64,000 nucleotides of DNA from Archangium lipolyticum (lineage in GTDB: Bacteria; Myxococcota; Myxococcia; Myxococcales; Myxococcaceae), in contig NZ_JANKBZ010000005.1 of assembly GCF_024623785.1 (NCBI RefSeq), forward strand, positions 472,800 to 536,799, read 5' to 3'. Position 1 is the first letter of the stretch, and the number at the start of each line of letters is the position of its first letter. Under the pieces are notes generated by a model. The model saw nothing but the letters and a program-made list of their open reading frames with translations, was not told where the DNA came from and did not search any database. Below are positions 34,725 to 44,474 of the stretch, piece by piece. Both the position numbers and the translations under genes were made by a program.

Positions 34725-36244
34725 GCCTTTGCCACGGGGAGTTGGATGGTGAAGCGGCTGCCCTTGCCCGGCTCGCTCTTCACGGTGATGCGCCCGCCGT
34801 GAGCCTCCACGATGCGCTTGGTGATGGCCAGCCCCAATCCACTGCCCTCCGTCTTGCGGGTGAGCAGGTTGTCCACCCGGTAGAAGCGCTCGAAGATGCG
34901 TTTACGGTCCCGTGGCGAGATGCCCACGCCATGGTCCTCCACCGTCAGTCCCACCCATTTCCCCTGGGAGTGGACGGAGAGGGCGATGCGCTTGTCATCG
35001 CCGCTGTACTTGTAGGCGTTCTGCAGCAGGTTGAGCAGCGCGGCGGAGATGGCGTCGCGGTCCACCTGGATGGGGGGGAGCGCGTCGGGCACCTGCACGG
35101 TGAGTTGCATGTCGCCCTCCAGACGTTGGGCGCGGAAGGCGGCCACCGCGGTGTCCACCACGACGGCCACGGGCTGGATCTCCGGGTGGTACTCCTTGCG
35201 CCCGCTCTCGATGCGCGACCAGTCCAGCACCCGCTCGACGAGCGTGCTCAGCCGCTCCGTCTCCTGGGTGAGCATCTGCAGCACCTGCTGCGTCTGGGCG
35301 GGGTCCTTCACGCGGCCCAGGGCGAGCGTCTCGATGAACATGCGGATGGAGGTGACGGGGGTGCGCAGCTCGTGGCTCACCAGCGACACGAAGTCCGTCT
35401 TCATGCGCGACAGCTTGGCCTCGCGGTGCAGCACGCGGCCGGTGTAGACGACGCCGAAGGTGAGCGTGAGGTAGAAGAGCGCCATCAGCACCACGTACAC
35501 CACGCGGTTGCGGGTGGAGGCGCGCGCCACGGGGTCCTCCCCGGTGGGCACCACGCCCAGCCGGAAGTCCTGCAGCGGTGGGGGCAGCACCTGATCGGCG
35601 AGCACCTGCGGCCCGAGCGCGCTGGCCCGGGCCTGGGCCACCTCGGCGGCCAGCTTGCCCATGAGCCCCTCGCCCACGGGCTCCTGGCGGCCGATGAGGA
35701 CGAAGCGCACCGGCTCGCTGGACGTCACCTGGCTCTCGGCCCGCTCGGCGAGCAGCGCTTCCACCGCCTCCTGCGACAGGCGGACGCCGTGCACCACGTC
35801 TCCCCGTCGCTCGGCGGCGATGAGCACGGCGTGCCCGCCCACCATGAGGGAGAAGTGGGAGGTGACCGCCGGGAAGTGCGTGGACGAGAACCCCACGGCC
35901 TGCAGGGCCGCGGCGAGTTCCGTGTCCGCCGTGCGCACCTCCTTGCCCTCCACCTGGAAGGTGTCCTGGGTGGACAGGAGGCGTCCATCGGGGGCCATCA
36001 GCCGCGGCTTGCCCTCCACCAACTCGAAGTCCGAGGCCCTCAAGGCCGCGGGCAGATCCTCCTCGAGTGTCTCCAGCGTGCCCTGCCAGGCGGCCTCCAG
36101 GCGTTTCTCCACCGCGGCGCGCTCATTGATGATGGCCACCACGCCGAAGCCGGACAGCCCGGCCGACGGCAGCACGACCAGGATGATGAGCAGCGCGAAG
36201 GTGCGCCGGAAGCTGAGGATGACGGAGGGGGGTGAGCTCTGCAC
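34721..36244 (-). CDS. Membrane sensor histidine kinase
   Basis: 507 residues from the GTG at 36244, preceded by AAAGGAGAGGGG. Two membrane segments (about 13-37 and 247-270) enclose a periplasmic sensor region of about 210 residues with no recognised domain. The dimerisation His is in [14 protein letters not shown], the N box is [15 protein letters not shown], and the G boxes are [11 protein letters not shown] and GSGLGLAI. It forms a coupled pair with the response regulator at 34032. An upstream lipoprotein on the same strand (36332) may supply the signal or be part of the same transcript. Confidence 0.95.
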   Translation of the reverse strand: MQSSPPSVILSFRRTFALLIILVVLPSAGLSGFGVVAIINERAAVEKRLEAAWQGTLETLEEDLPAALRASDFELVEGKPRLMAPDGRLLSTQDTFQVEGKEVRTADTELAAALQAVGFSSTHFPAVTSHFSLMVGGHAVLIAAERRGDVVHGVRLSQEAVEALLAERAESQVTSSEPVRFVLIGRQEPVGEGLMGKLAAEVAQARASALGPQVLADQVLPPPLQDFRLGVVPTGEDPVARASTRNRVVYVVLMALFYLTLTFGVVYTGRVLHREAKLSRMKTDFVSLVSHELRTPVTSIRMFIETLALGRVKDPAQTQQVLQMLTQETERLSTLVERVLDWSRIESGRKEYHPEIQPVAVVVDTAVAAFRAQRLEGDMQLTVQVPDALPPIQVDRDAISAALLNLLQNAYKYSGDDKRIALSVHSQGKWVGLTVEDHGVGISPRDRKRIFERFYRVDNLLTRKTEGSGLGLAITKRIVEAHGGRITVKSEPGKGSRFTIQLPVAKA

Positions 36245-36312
36245 GGCCCCTCTCCTTTACTCCCACGGCGGGCCGTGTGCTCGCAGTGTGTGCCAGGACG
36301 TTCCCGGATGGG

Positions 36313-36331
36313 GGTGGGAGCGTGGCCCACC
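36313..36331 (-). terminator. Weak hairpin after lipoprotein gene
   Basis: 6-bp arms GGTGGG and CCCACC with a 7-base loop adjoin the lipoprotein stop at 36332. No T-tract follows, so read-through into the sensor kinase gene is likely. Confidence 0.3.
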
Positions 36332-36892
36332 TCAGGGCAGGCTGGCGTCCGGAGCCGGGGCGGGGGGAGGCACGCCTGCCTGCATCAGGCGCTCGGGGGT
36401 GGTGGTGAAGAGCGTCAGGCGGGCGATGTCCAGCGCGCGCTCCTTGTCCTTGCCCAGCCAGGTGACGACGATGCCGCAGGGCGTGTCGTCGTCCCAGGTG
36501 GAGACCTGGAGCATGCCCGGGACGGGCTCGCGGCGGACGGCGGCCTTGCCCAGCGCGGGCACCTCGGTGCCTCCGGCGCGCAGCGCGGGGACGATCAGGT
36601 CCTGCACCTCGGTGCCCTCGGGACGCTTGCGGCAGTCATAGGCGATGGAGACGGCGGTGTCCTTCTGCTCCGCCGAGCGGAAGGTGCAGAGCGGACCGCA
36701 CGTGGGGCACGGGCGCTCCTCCTTCAGGGAGAAGCCGGGCAGGGCCTCGCGCACCTCGGTGGACAGGAGCGCCTCGCAGGTGAGGGCGCTCGGAGGGGGG
36801 AGCATGCCGGCGTCCGCCGCTCCCGGAGCCCTCGAGCGGCATGCGCCGAGCGCCAGTGCCAGCATCACCGCCACGCCCCTGCCTGCCCTCAT
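36332..36892 (-). CDS. Small Cys-containing lipoprotein
   Basis: 186 residues from the ATG at 36892, preceded by AGGAG. The lipobox is ALGAC. A short linker leads to a domain with several Cys (ALTCEALL, RPCPTCGPLCTF, YDCRKR, TPCGIVV), probably disulfide-bonded in the periplasm. The family is not recognised. It lies 87 bases upstream of the sensor kinase gene on the same strand and may form an operon with the two-component pair. It diverges from gpsA. Confidence 0.82.
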   Translation of the reverse strand: MRAGRGVAVMLALALGACRSRAPGAADAGMLPPPSALTCEALLSTEVREALPGFSLKEERPCPTCGPLCTFRSAEQKDTAVSIAYDCRKRPEGTEVQDLIVPALRAGGTEVPALGKAAVRREPVPGMLQVSTWDDDTPCGIVVTWLGKDKERALDIARLTLFTTTPERLMQAGVPPPAPAPDASLP

Positions 36893-37051
36893 CCCTGGCT
36901 CCTCCTCGCGCACACCCGTGTGGAAGCGGCGGATGGTAGACCGACCCGCCCCCCACATGGCCATGAGGAAGTGTGGCGTGCTTTCTGTCCGACACGCGAG
37001 GGGGTGGACTAAGCTGCGCCCCCTTCCTCGCTCCCCCCGGAGATTCGTCTC

Positions 37052-38053
37052 ATGCGCGCCAGTGTCATTGGTTCCGGCTCCTTTGGTACCGCCCTCGCCA
37101 ACGTGCTCGCGGTCAACTGTGAGCAGGTGGGCTTGTGGGGCCGGGAGCCCGAGATCGTCGAGGCCATCAACACCCGCCACGAGAACCCCACCTACCTGCC
37201 GGGCATCCCCATCTCCGCGCGCGTCCGGGCCTCGACGCGCCTGGAGGAGGCGCTGACGGGGGCGGAGCTGGTGGTGCTGGCCACGCCCAGCCACGCCACG
37301 CGCGAGGTGGTGGCCAGGGCGCTGCCGTACCTGCCCCTGCACGCGCCGCTGGTGACGGTGGCCAAGGGCATCGAGAACGAGACGCTCCTGACGATGACGG
37401 AGCTGTTGGAGGACTGCCTGCCGGAGCAATACCACCCCTACATCGCCGTGCTCTCCGGCCCCAGCTTCGCCAAGGAGCTGGCGCAGCGCATGCCCACCGT
37501 CGTCACCATCGCCTCGCACTGGGAGAAGGTGGCCGTGCGTTGCCAGAAGGCGCTGCAGACGGAGACGTTCCGCTCCTACACCTCCAATGACGTGGTGGGG
37601 GTGCAGTACGGCGGGGCGCTGAAGAACGTCATCGCCATCGCCGCCGGCATGGCGGATGGGTTGGGCATGGGCCACAACGCCCGCGCGGCCATCATCACCC
37701 GGGGCCTGGCTGAAATCACCCGTCTGGCGGTGCGCAAGGGGGCCAACCCGCTCACGCTCTCGGGCCTGTCCGGCATGGGGGATCTGGTGCTCACCTGCAC
37801 CGGCGAGCTCAGCCGCAACCGGCACGTGGGGATGGAGCTGGGCCGGGGCCGCTCGCTGGGGGAAATCCTCGGGGACATGAAGCAGGTGGCCGAGGGCGTG
37901 AAGACGGCGAAGAGCGCGCGCGACCTGTCGCGCAAGCTGGGCGTGGAGCTGCCCATCTGCGATCAGGTGTACGCCATCGCCTACGAGGGCAAGAACGCCC
38001 GCGCCGCGGTGGTGGAGCTGATGACACGTCAGCCCAAGTCCGAGCTGACGTGA
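37052..38053 (+). CDS. gpsA: NAD(P)-dependent glycerol-3-phosphate dehydrogenase
   Basis: 333 residues, the standard length. The nucleotide motif is IGSGSFGTALANVL. Conserved blocks include VVLATPSHA, KGIE, LSGPSFAKEL and the catalytic-lysine region GVQYGGALKNVIAIAAGMADGLGMG, and the family signature LSGMGDLVLTCTGELSRNR. The enzyme reduces dihydroxyacetone phosphate to sn-glycerol-3-phosphate for phospholipid synthesis in the cytoplasm. It appears as a single gene, convergent with the small wHTH gene. Assignment is firm. Confidence 0.97.
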   Translation: MRASVIGSGSFGTALANVLAVNCEQVGLWGREPEIVEAINTRHENPTYLPGIPISARVRASTRLEEALTGAELVVLATPSHATREVVARALPYLPLHAPLVTVAKGIENETLLTMTELLEDCLPEQYHPYIAVLSGPSFAKELAQRMPTVVTIASHWEKVAVRCQKALQTETFRSYTSNDVVGVQYGGALKNVIAIAAGMADGLGMGHNARAAIITRGLAEITRLAVRKGANPLTLSGLSGMGDLVLTCTGELSRNRHVGMELGRGRSLGEILGDMKQVAEGVKTAKSARDLSRKLGVELPICDQVYAIAYEGKNARAAVVELMTRQPKSELT

Positions 38054-38072
38054 GGCCGGGGCGGGAGGCGCC

Positions 38073-38507
38073 TCACCAGGTTCGCACGCCCACGCCCTTC
38101 ACCCGCCACACGGTCTGACGCTGGGTGGTGGTGTGGGAGATGAGCACGCCATCCTGCTGCATCTGGTCCAGCAGGCGGACCAGCTTGCTGCGGTCGAGCC
38201 CGACGGCGCCGGCCAGCTCCGGGGTCTCCAGACCCGCCGGGTAGCGGCGCAGCTCGTCGACGATGAGCTTCTTGAACTCGGCCTTGGCCGCGCCGTCCAT
38301 GTCCTGGGCCTTGGAGGCCTGGAGGATGGCGAGCGTCACCAGCCCGAGCACCAGCACGGCCAGGGCGGGGTAGACGAGGTGGCTGTTGCGCTCGAGCAGC
38401 TCGAAATAGTTCGGGTCCACCGACGAGGCGGGCTTCTCGAGCTCCGGCCCGATGCCGGGGATGTTGACCTGGGCGAGCAGCGACAGGGAGGACAATGAGA
38501 GCGGCAT
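38073..38507 (-). CDS. Membrane-anchored winged-helix protein
   Basis: 144 residues from the ATG at 38507 (a GTG at 38513 is the alternative). One membrane segment (about 45-65, VYPALAVLVLGLVTLAILQA) follows a short exported-looking N-terminus. The C-terminal 75 residues form a winged-helix domain (LETPELAGAVGLDRSKLVRLLDQMQQDGVLI) of the MarR/ArsR kind. A DNA-binding domain tethered to the membrane is unusual for its size and resembles one-component membrane regulators. A hairpin overlaps the region just before the start. The gene follows hflX on the same strand. Confidence 0.8.
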   Translation of the reverse strand: MPLSLSSLSLLAQVNIPGIGPELEKPASSVDPNYFELLERNSHLVYPALAVLVLGLVTLAILQASKAQDMDGAAKAEFKKLIVDELRRYPAGLETPELAGAVGLDRSKLVRLLDQMQQDGVLISHTTTQRQTVWRVKGVGVRTW

Positions 38508-38513
38508 GAGCAC

Positions 38514-38542
38514 GGCACCGGGACTGTAGAGTGCCCGGTGCC
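38514..38542 (-). promoter_or_regulatory. Hairpin immediately before the winged-helix gene
   Basis: Arms GGCACCGGG(C)ACT and AGTCCCGGTGCC form a 12-bp stem with one bulge and a four-base loop. It ends six bases before the ATG at 38507 and 26 bases after the hflX stop, with no T-tract. It may end hflX transcription or hide the ribosome site of the next gene. Confidence 0.5.
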
Positions 38543-38568
38543 GGCCCGCAACCCTGGAACCCCGGAGG

Positions 38569-40323
<1,755 letters not shown>

Positions 40324-40570
40324 AAGAGTCCTTCTCCCGCGCGGGTGGAAGGGCGTCCGCGCACCGCCATCGGTCTCGCCTTCAACCAGAGGATAGGGGC
40401 CTTCTGCCCCGGATTCACCCCAGACTGTTCCGCGGATCGATATCTGACAACACGCACTCGGGGCGCGTGCTTCCGGGTAGAGAGGGTATTGGCGAGATGT
40501 CCGCGGCCGGAAGCGGGGCCTGCCTGGTTGGCCTCGTGCTTGGGACGCGCTCTCCGTGTACCTTGGGCGT

Positions 40571-41698
40571 GTGAACCTCTCTGGACGAGACGCGGTGCGC
40601 GCTGCCCGGCGCGTGGTGGTGAAGATTGGAACCAACGCCCTGACGAACGCCACGGGCCGCTTCAACCGGGCCCATTTCGAGGCCCTGGGCGAGGATCTGC
40701 TCTGGGCGGCCCAGGGCCGGGAGCTGGTGGTGGTGTCCAGCGGTGCCATCGCCCTCGGCGTCGAGCGGCTGGGGCTGCCCGCCCGTCCCAAGGACATCCC
40801 CGGCAAGCAGGCGTGCGCGGCGGTGGGCCAGAGCCGTCTCATGCAGGCGTACGAGGAAGCCTTCGGCCGGGCGGATCGGCGCGTGGCCCAGGTGCTCCTC
40901 ACCCACGGTGACGTGCAGGACCGGCGCCGCTACCTGAACGTGAAGCACGCGCTGGAGCGCCTCATCGAGGCCCAGGTGGTGCCCGTCATCAACGAGAACG
41001 ACACCGTCTCCGTGGACGAGCTCAAGTTCGGTGACAACGACACCCTGGCGGGCCTGGTGGCGGGCGTGGTGGAGGCCGACGTGCTCATCGTCCTCTCGGA
41101 CGTGGAGGGCCTCTTCACCGCCGACCCGCGCAAGAACCCGGACGCCCGGCTGCTCCCCCAGGTGGATGCCGTCACCCCCGAGCTGCTCGCCCTGGCCGGT
41201 GGCTCCGGCTCCCAGGTGGGCACCGGCGGCATGGCCACCAAGATTCGCGCCGCCGCCCGCGTCACGGAGCTCGGTGTCCGCTGCATCATCACCTCCGGCG
41301 CCGTGCCCGGCCGCCTGCGCTCCGCGCTATCTGGCGAGCCTGTGGGCACCCTCTTCGAGACCCCCGGCACCCGGCGCAGCGCGCGCATGGCGTGGATCGC
41401 CCACGCGCTCAAGCCCAAGGGGCGGCTCATCGTGGACGCGGGCGCTCGCGAGGCCATCGTCGTCGGCAAGCGCAGCCTGCTGCCCTCGGGCATCCGCTCC
41501 GTGGAGGGTGATTTCGGGCGGGGAGACCCGGTGGATCTCGTGGATGAGCAGGGGCAGGCATTCGCCCGCGGGCTCAGCTCCTATGAGGATGGGGAGCTGC
41601 GGCGCATCGCGGGGCTCAAGAGCGCCGACATCGAGTCGGTGCTCGGGTACCGGTACCTCGACGAGGCCGTGCACCGGGACGATCTGGCCGTGTTGTGA
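40571..41698 (+). CDS. proB: Glutamate 5-kinase
   Basis: 375 residues from the GTG at 40571; a GTG at 40556 is also in frame and the choice is not certain. The amino-acid kinase fold shows VVVKIGTNAL, VVVSSGAIALG, INENDTVS, FGDNDTL and GTGGMATKI. A C-terminal PUA domain is present (about 280-375). The enzyme phosphorylates glutamate as the first step of proline synthesis and is normally inhibited by proline. proA is not adjacent here. Divergent from hflX. Confidence 0.96.
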   Translation: MNLSGRDAVRAARRVVVKIGTNALTNATGRFNRAHFEALGEDLLWAAQGRELVVVSSGAIALGVERLGLPARPKDIPGKQACAAVGQSRLMQAYEEAFGRADRRVAQVLLTHGDVQDRRRYLNVKHALERLIEAQVVPVINENDTVSVDELKFGDNDTLAGLVAGVVEADVLIVLSDVEGLFTADPRKNPDARLLPQVDAVTPELLALAGGSGSQVGTGGMATKIRAAARVTELGVRCIITSGAVPGRLRSALSGEPVGTLFETPGTRRSARMAWIAHALKPKGRLIVDAGAREAIVVGKRSLLPSGIRSVEGDFGRGDPVDLVDEQGQAFARGLSSYEDGELRRIAGLKSADIESVLGYRYLDEAVHRDDLAVL

Positions 41699-41717
41699 GG
41701 CTCGGCTGGGGTGGGCC

Positions 41718-42191
41718 TCAGATGGCGCGGCCGGAGCCGCGCTCCTCGGGATCCGCGGCCAGGTCCATCAGCGCCCGGAACTCCGGCGAGTCCACCTTCA
41801 TGAGCAGCAGGGACACTTCCAGGTCGCCGGGGTAGCGGCCGAGCTGCACCTTGCGCTCCTGCCCGTGCAACAACGCCAGCTGCGAGTGCCCCTTCATCTC
41901 CGGAAGCACCAGATCCAGCTCCAGGCGGAACGTCTCGCCCTCGGCGGTGGGCGTCAGCACCAGCCGGTAGTCGGGCTCGCTCGCGCCCGGCTTGCGGCGC
42001 TCGGCGCGCACGGTGCGGCCCGTCTCTCCCAGCAGCTTCGGCTGGGCGACCAGCCGGCCCTCGCGCCGCACCTCCAGCGCGAAGTAGAGCGGCTCGGCCT
42101 GGGCCTGCCGGGGCGCGGCCGCCACGCAGACCAGTCCCACCGCCAGCGCCAGCCCGAGCCAGGCCTTCATGATGAGGGTGGAGCGCTTCAT
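41718..42191 (-). CDS. Small exported protein
   Basis: 157 residues from the ATG at 42191, chosen because a signal peptide follows directly (IMKAWLGLALAVGLVCVAAA, cleavage after QAQA). The mature part of about 110 residues is mostly beta (YFALEVRREGRLVAQPKL, FRLELDLVLP, RKVQLGRYPGDLEVSLLLM) and matches no family I know. It is convergent with proB with 19 bases between stops, so it is independent of proline synthesis. Confidence 0.82.
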   Translation of the reverse strand: MKRSTLIMKAWLGLALAVGLVCVAAAPRQAQAEPLYFALEVRREGRLVAQPKLLGETGRTVRAERRKPGASEPDYRLVLTPTAEGETFRLELDLVLPEMKGHSQLALLHGQERKVQLGRYPGDLEVSLLLMKVDSPEFRALMDLAADPEERGSGRAI

Positions 42192-42527
42192 GGTGGGTCC
42201 TCTCCAGGTAGTGCGTTCCGCCCCTCCGCGGGGCATCCCGCCGGACGAGCCCGCCCCGGCCAGGCGCGCACGTCGTCGATTCCTAGGAATATCCCAGTTA
42301 CGCGCCGCGTGCGAGTCCAGGGGCCGAGCACGCCTGCCCTCCGTTCACAAGTCGGTTTCGCTCGCCAAAAGACACACCTGCTCGCGTGTTCAGCAAAAAG
42401 CTGTTCAGACCCGCCGGGGCCGGGTAGATCCATGCGCTCGTACGGAGCGTGAGCGGGCGCGATCCCGCTGTCTCGGCTCCCTGCCTTGACCCGACCTGAC
42501 GCTTTTGCGCATTGTCGAAACCTTCCG
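42192..42527. other. 336-base intergenic interval with small palindromes
   Basis: This divergent spacer has no credible gene. It holds a 12-bp perfect palindrome ATTCCTAGGAAT at 42279-42290, a TGTTCAG direct repeat around AGCAAAAAGCT near 42390-42410, and CGCTCGTACGGAGCG near 42430. These are possible binding sites for the regulators encoded downstream, but none is proven. Confidence 0.5.
42486..42515 (+). promoter_or_regulatory. Possible sigma-70-type promoter of the WYL operon
   Basis: TTGACC at 42486-42491 and CATTGT at 42510-42515 are separated by 18 bases; the -35 box is good but the -10 box matches only the key A and T positions. The start codon is 12 bases further, leaving almost no leader. 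Tentative. Confidence 0.3.
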
Positions 42528-43547
42528 ATGGACCGGACCGAACGCCTCCTCGATCTCGTCGCGCTGTTCCTGGACGCTCGGGAACCCATCTCCTGGGCGG
42601 AGCTGCGCGAGCACTTCCCCCACGACTACATGGGCATCTCCGACGACGCCGCCGAACGCAAGTTCGAGCGGGACAAAGCGGAACTGCTCGAATTGGGCTT
42701 CCCCCTCACCTACATCCAGGGCGATGACGAGCGGAGGGACGGCTACATCGTCAACCGCGACGCCTACTACCTGCCCGAGGTGGACCTCACCAAGGAGGAA
42801 CTGGCCGTCCTCTACGCCGCGGGCAGCGCCGCGCTCACCTCCGGGGCCTTCCCGGGCCGGGACGACCTGTCGCACGCGCTGAGGAAGATCGGCTTCTTCG
42901 CCGGCAACGCGCTGCCCACCCCGCGCGTGCGCATGGAGCTGGGGACGGATCAGGCCAGCCCGCAGCTCGCCGCGCACCTGGAGGCGCTCTGGGAGGCGTG
43001 CGCCGGGCACAAGTGGGTGCAGATGACGTACGTGTCGCCCAAGCGCCCGGACTCCACCGAGCGCAAGGTGGACCCGTACGGGCTGGTGCTGCGCCGGGGC
43101 AGCTGGACGTTGGTGGGCTTCTGCCACCTGCGCCAGGATGTGCGCACCTTCCAGGTGCACCGCATCCGCACGCTCAAGGTGAACACCTCCCGGCCGCGCT
43201 CCCCGGACTTCGAGGTACCCGAGGGCTTCGCCTTCGACGACCACGTGGCCAGCTACCCCTGGCAGCACCGCTTCCACCCGCGCCTGGACGTGCGCCTGCG
43301 CCTCACGGGCGAGCTGGCCTCGCGCGCCGCCTCGCTCTTCCCGGGTGGCACCGTGGCCCCGGCCACGGAAGGGGAGGGTGTGCTCGTGGAGCTGCCGGTG
43401 ACGTTCCTGGATGGCTTCCTGCGCTTCTGCCTGCAGCTCGGGCCCGCGTGCCGCGTGGAGTCCCCCGAGGAGGCCCGGACGCGGGTGAAGGAGATGGCCA
43501 CGCGCATCCTCGAGAAGCACGGCGTCCGTGAGGAGGTGGCGGCATGA
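42528..43547 (+). CDS. WYL-domain transcriptional regulator (first of pair)
   Basis: 339 residues from the ATG at 42528. A winged helix at the N-terminus (DRTERLLDLVALFLD..EPISWAELREHF) is followed by a linker and the WYL domain (about 165-245), where DPYGLVLRRGSWTLVGFCH replaces the strict W-Y-L triad, and a C-terminal extension. WYL proteins bind nucleotides or DNA-damage products through this domain and regulate DNA repair, defence or stress genes. It overlaps the next WYL gene by ATGA. Pairs of this kind recall PafB/PafC, which act together. Confidence 0.92.
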   Translation: MDRTERLLDLVALFLDAREPISWAELREHFPHDYMGISDDAAERKFERDKAELLELGFPLTYIQGDDERRDGYIVNRDAYYLPEVDLTKEELAVLYAAGSAALTSGAFPGRDDLSHALRKIGFFAGNALPTPRVRMELGTDQASPQLAAHLEALWEACAGHKWVQMTYVSPKRPDSTERKVDPYGLVLRRGSWTLVGFCHLRQDVRTFQVHRIRTLKVNTSRPRSPDFEVPEGFAFDDHVASYPWQHRFHPRLDVRLRLTGELASRAASLFPGGTVAPATEGEGVLVELPVTFLDGFLRFCLQLGPACRVESPEEARTRVKEMATRILEKHGVREEVAA

Positions 43548-44467
43548 GCGTCCACGAGCGTCTGCGCCGCCTGCTGTTCCTCGTGCCCTACGTGTCCTCG
43601 CGCCCCGGCATCTCCGTGGAGGAGCTGGCGCGCGCCCTCAACGTCAGCCGGGAGCACCTGCTGGAGGACCTGGATCTGCTCACCTGCGTGGGCCGGCCGC
43701 CCTTCAACCCGGACGACTACATCGACATCTACGTCGAGAACGACCGCGTCTACGTGGACCTCGACCAGCGCCTGTCCGCGCCGCCGCGCCTCACCCTGGG
43801 CGAGGCCTCGGCCCTGGCCGCCTCGGCGGAGCTGCTGCGTCCGGCCGCGGGCGACGCGCTGAGCAGCGCCGTGGAGAAGCTCGAGCGCGTGCTGCCGCCG
43901 GGCACGCACGAGCGCTTCCGGGCGATGTACCGGAAGATCGACGCCGCGCTGGAGGCCCCGCAGGCGCTGGGGCCGCTCACCCGGGCCATCCACGCGCGGC
44001 TGGAGGTGACGTTCGACTACGTCACCCCCGGCCGGGGTGCTCCCGAGTCGCGCCGCGTCCGGCCCCACGAGCTGCTCAGCCACCGCGGCCAGTGGTACCT
44101 CCAGGCGTGGGACCTCAACCGTCAGGACGACCGGCTCTTCCGGGTGGACCGGATGGAGGGGCTGGCCGTCACCGACACCCCCTTCCAGCCCCGGGAGGAC
44201 GCCCGTGCCCAGGTGCCCAACCCGGCCCGGACCGATGCGGCCGTCCGGGTACGCTTCTCCAAGCTGGTGGCGCCCTATCTCCGGGAGCGCTTCGGCGAGG
44301 ACGCCCGCCTGCTCGCGGACGGAGGCGTCGAGGTGCGGGTCGCGGGCGACAATGAGCGCTGGTTGACGCAGTGGGTGCTATCGTTCGGCGGCGAGGCCGA
44401 GGTGCTCGAGCCCGCCTCGGCCCGTGCGGCCGTGGCCCGGGCGGCGAAGGCCGTGCTAGGAGTCTGA
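43544..44467 (+). CDS. WYL-domain transcriptional regulator (second of pair)
   Basis: 307 residues. The N-terminal helix-turn-helix reads GISVEELARALNVSREHLLEDLDLL, and the WYL region RRVRPHELLSHRGQWYLQAWDLNR (about 170-195) keeps the expected aromatic core. The ATG overlaps the previous stop. As with PafBC, the two subunits probably form a heterodimer. The FHA-domain gene follows after 7 bases, so all three are likely co-transcribed. Confidence 0.92.
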   Translation: MSVHERLRRLLFLVPYVSSRPGISVEELARALNVSREHLLEDLDLLTCVGRPPFNPDDYIDIYVENDRVYVDLDQRLSAPPRLTLGEASALAASAELLRPAAGDALSSAVEKLERVLPPGTHERFRAMYRKIDAALEAPQALGPLTRAIHARLEVTFDYVTPGRGAPESRRVRPHELLSHRGQWYLQAWDLNRQDDRLFRVDRMEGLAVTDTPFQPREDARAQVPNPARTDAAVRVRFSKLVAPYLRERFGEDARLLADGGVEVRVAGDNERWLTQWVLSFGGEAEVLEPASARAAVARAAKAVLGV

Positions 44468-44474
44468 GGTTGCC

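Noticed and set aside
40324..40902. N-terminal extension of HflX to a 777-residue protein
   Set aside because: The upstream part is Arg/Ser-rich antisense of proB, and a ribosome site is found only before the TTG at 40323.
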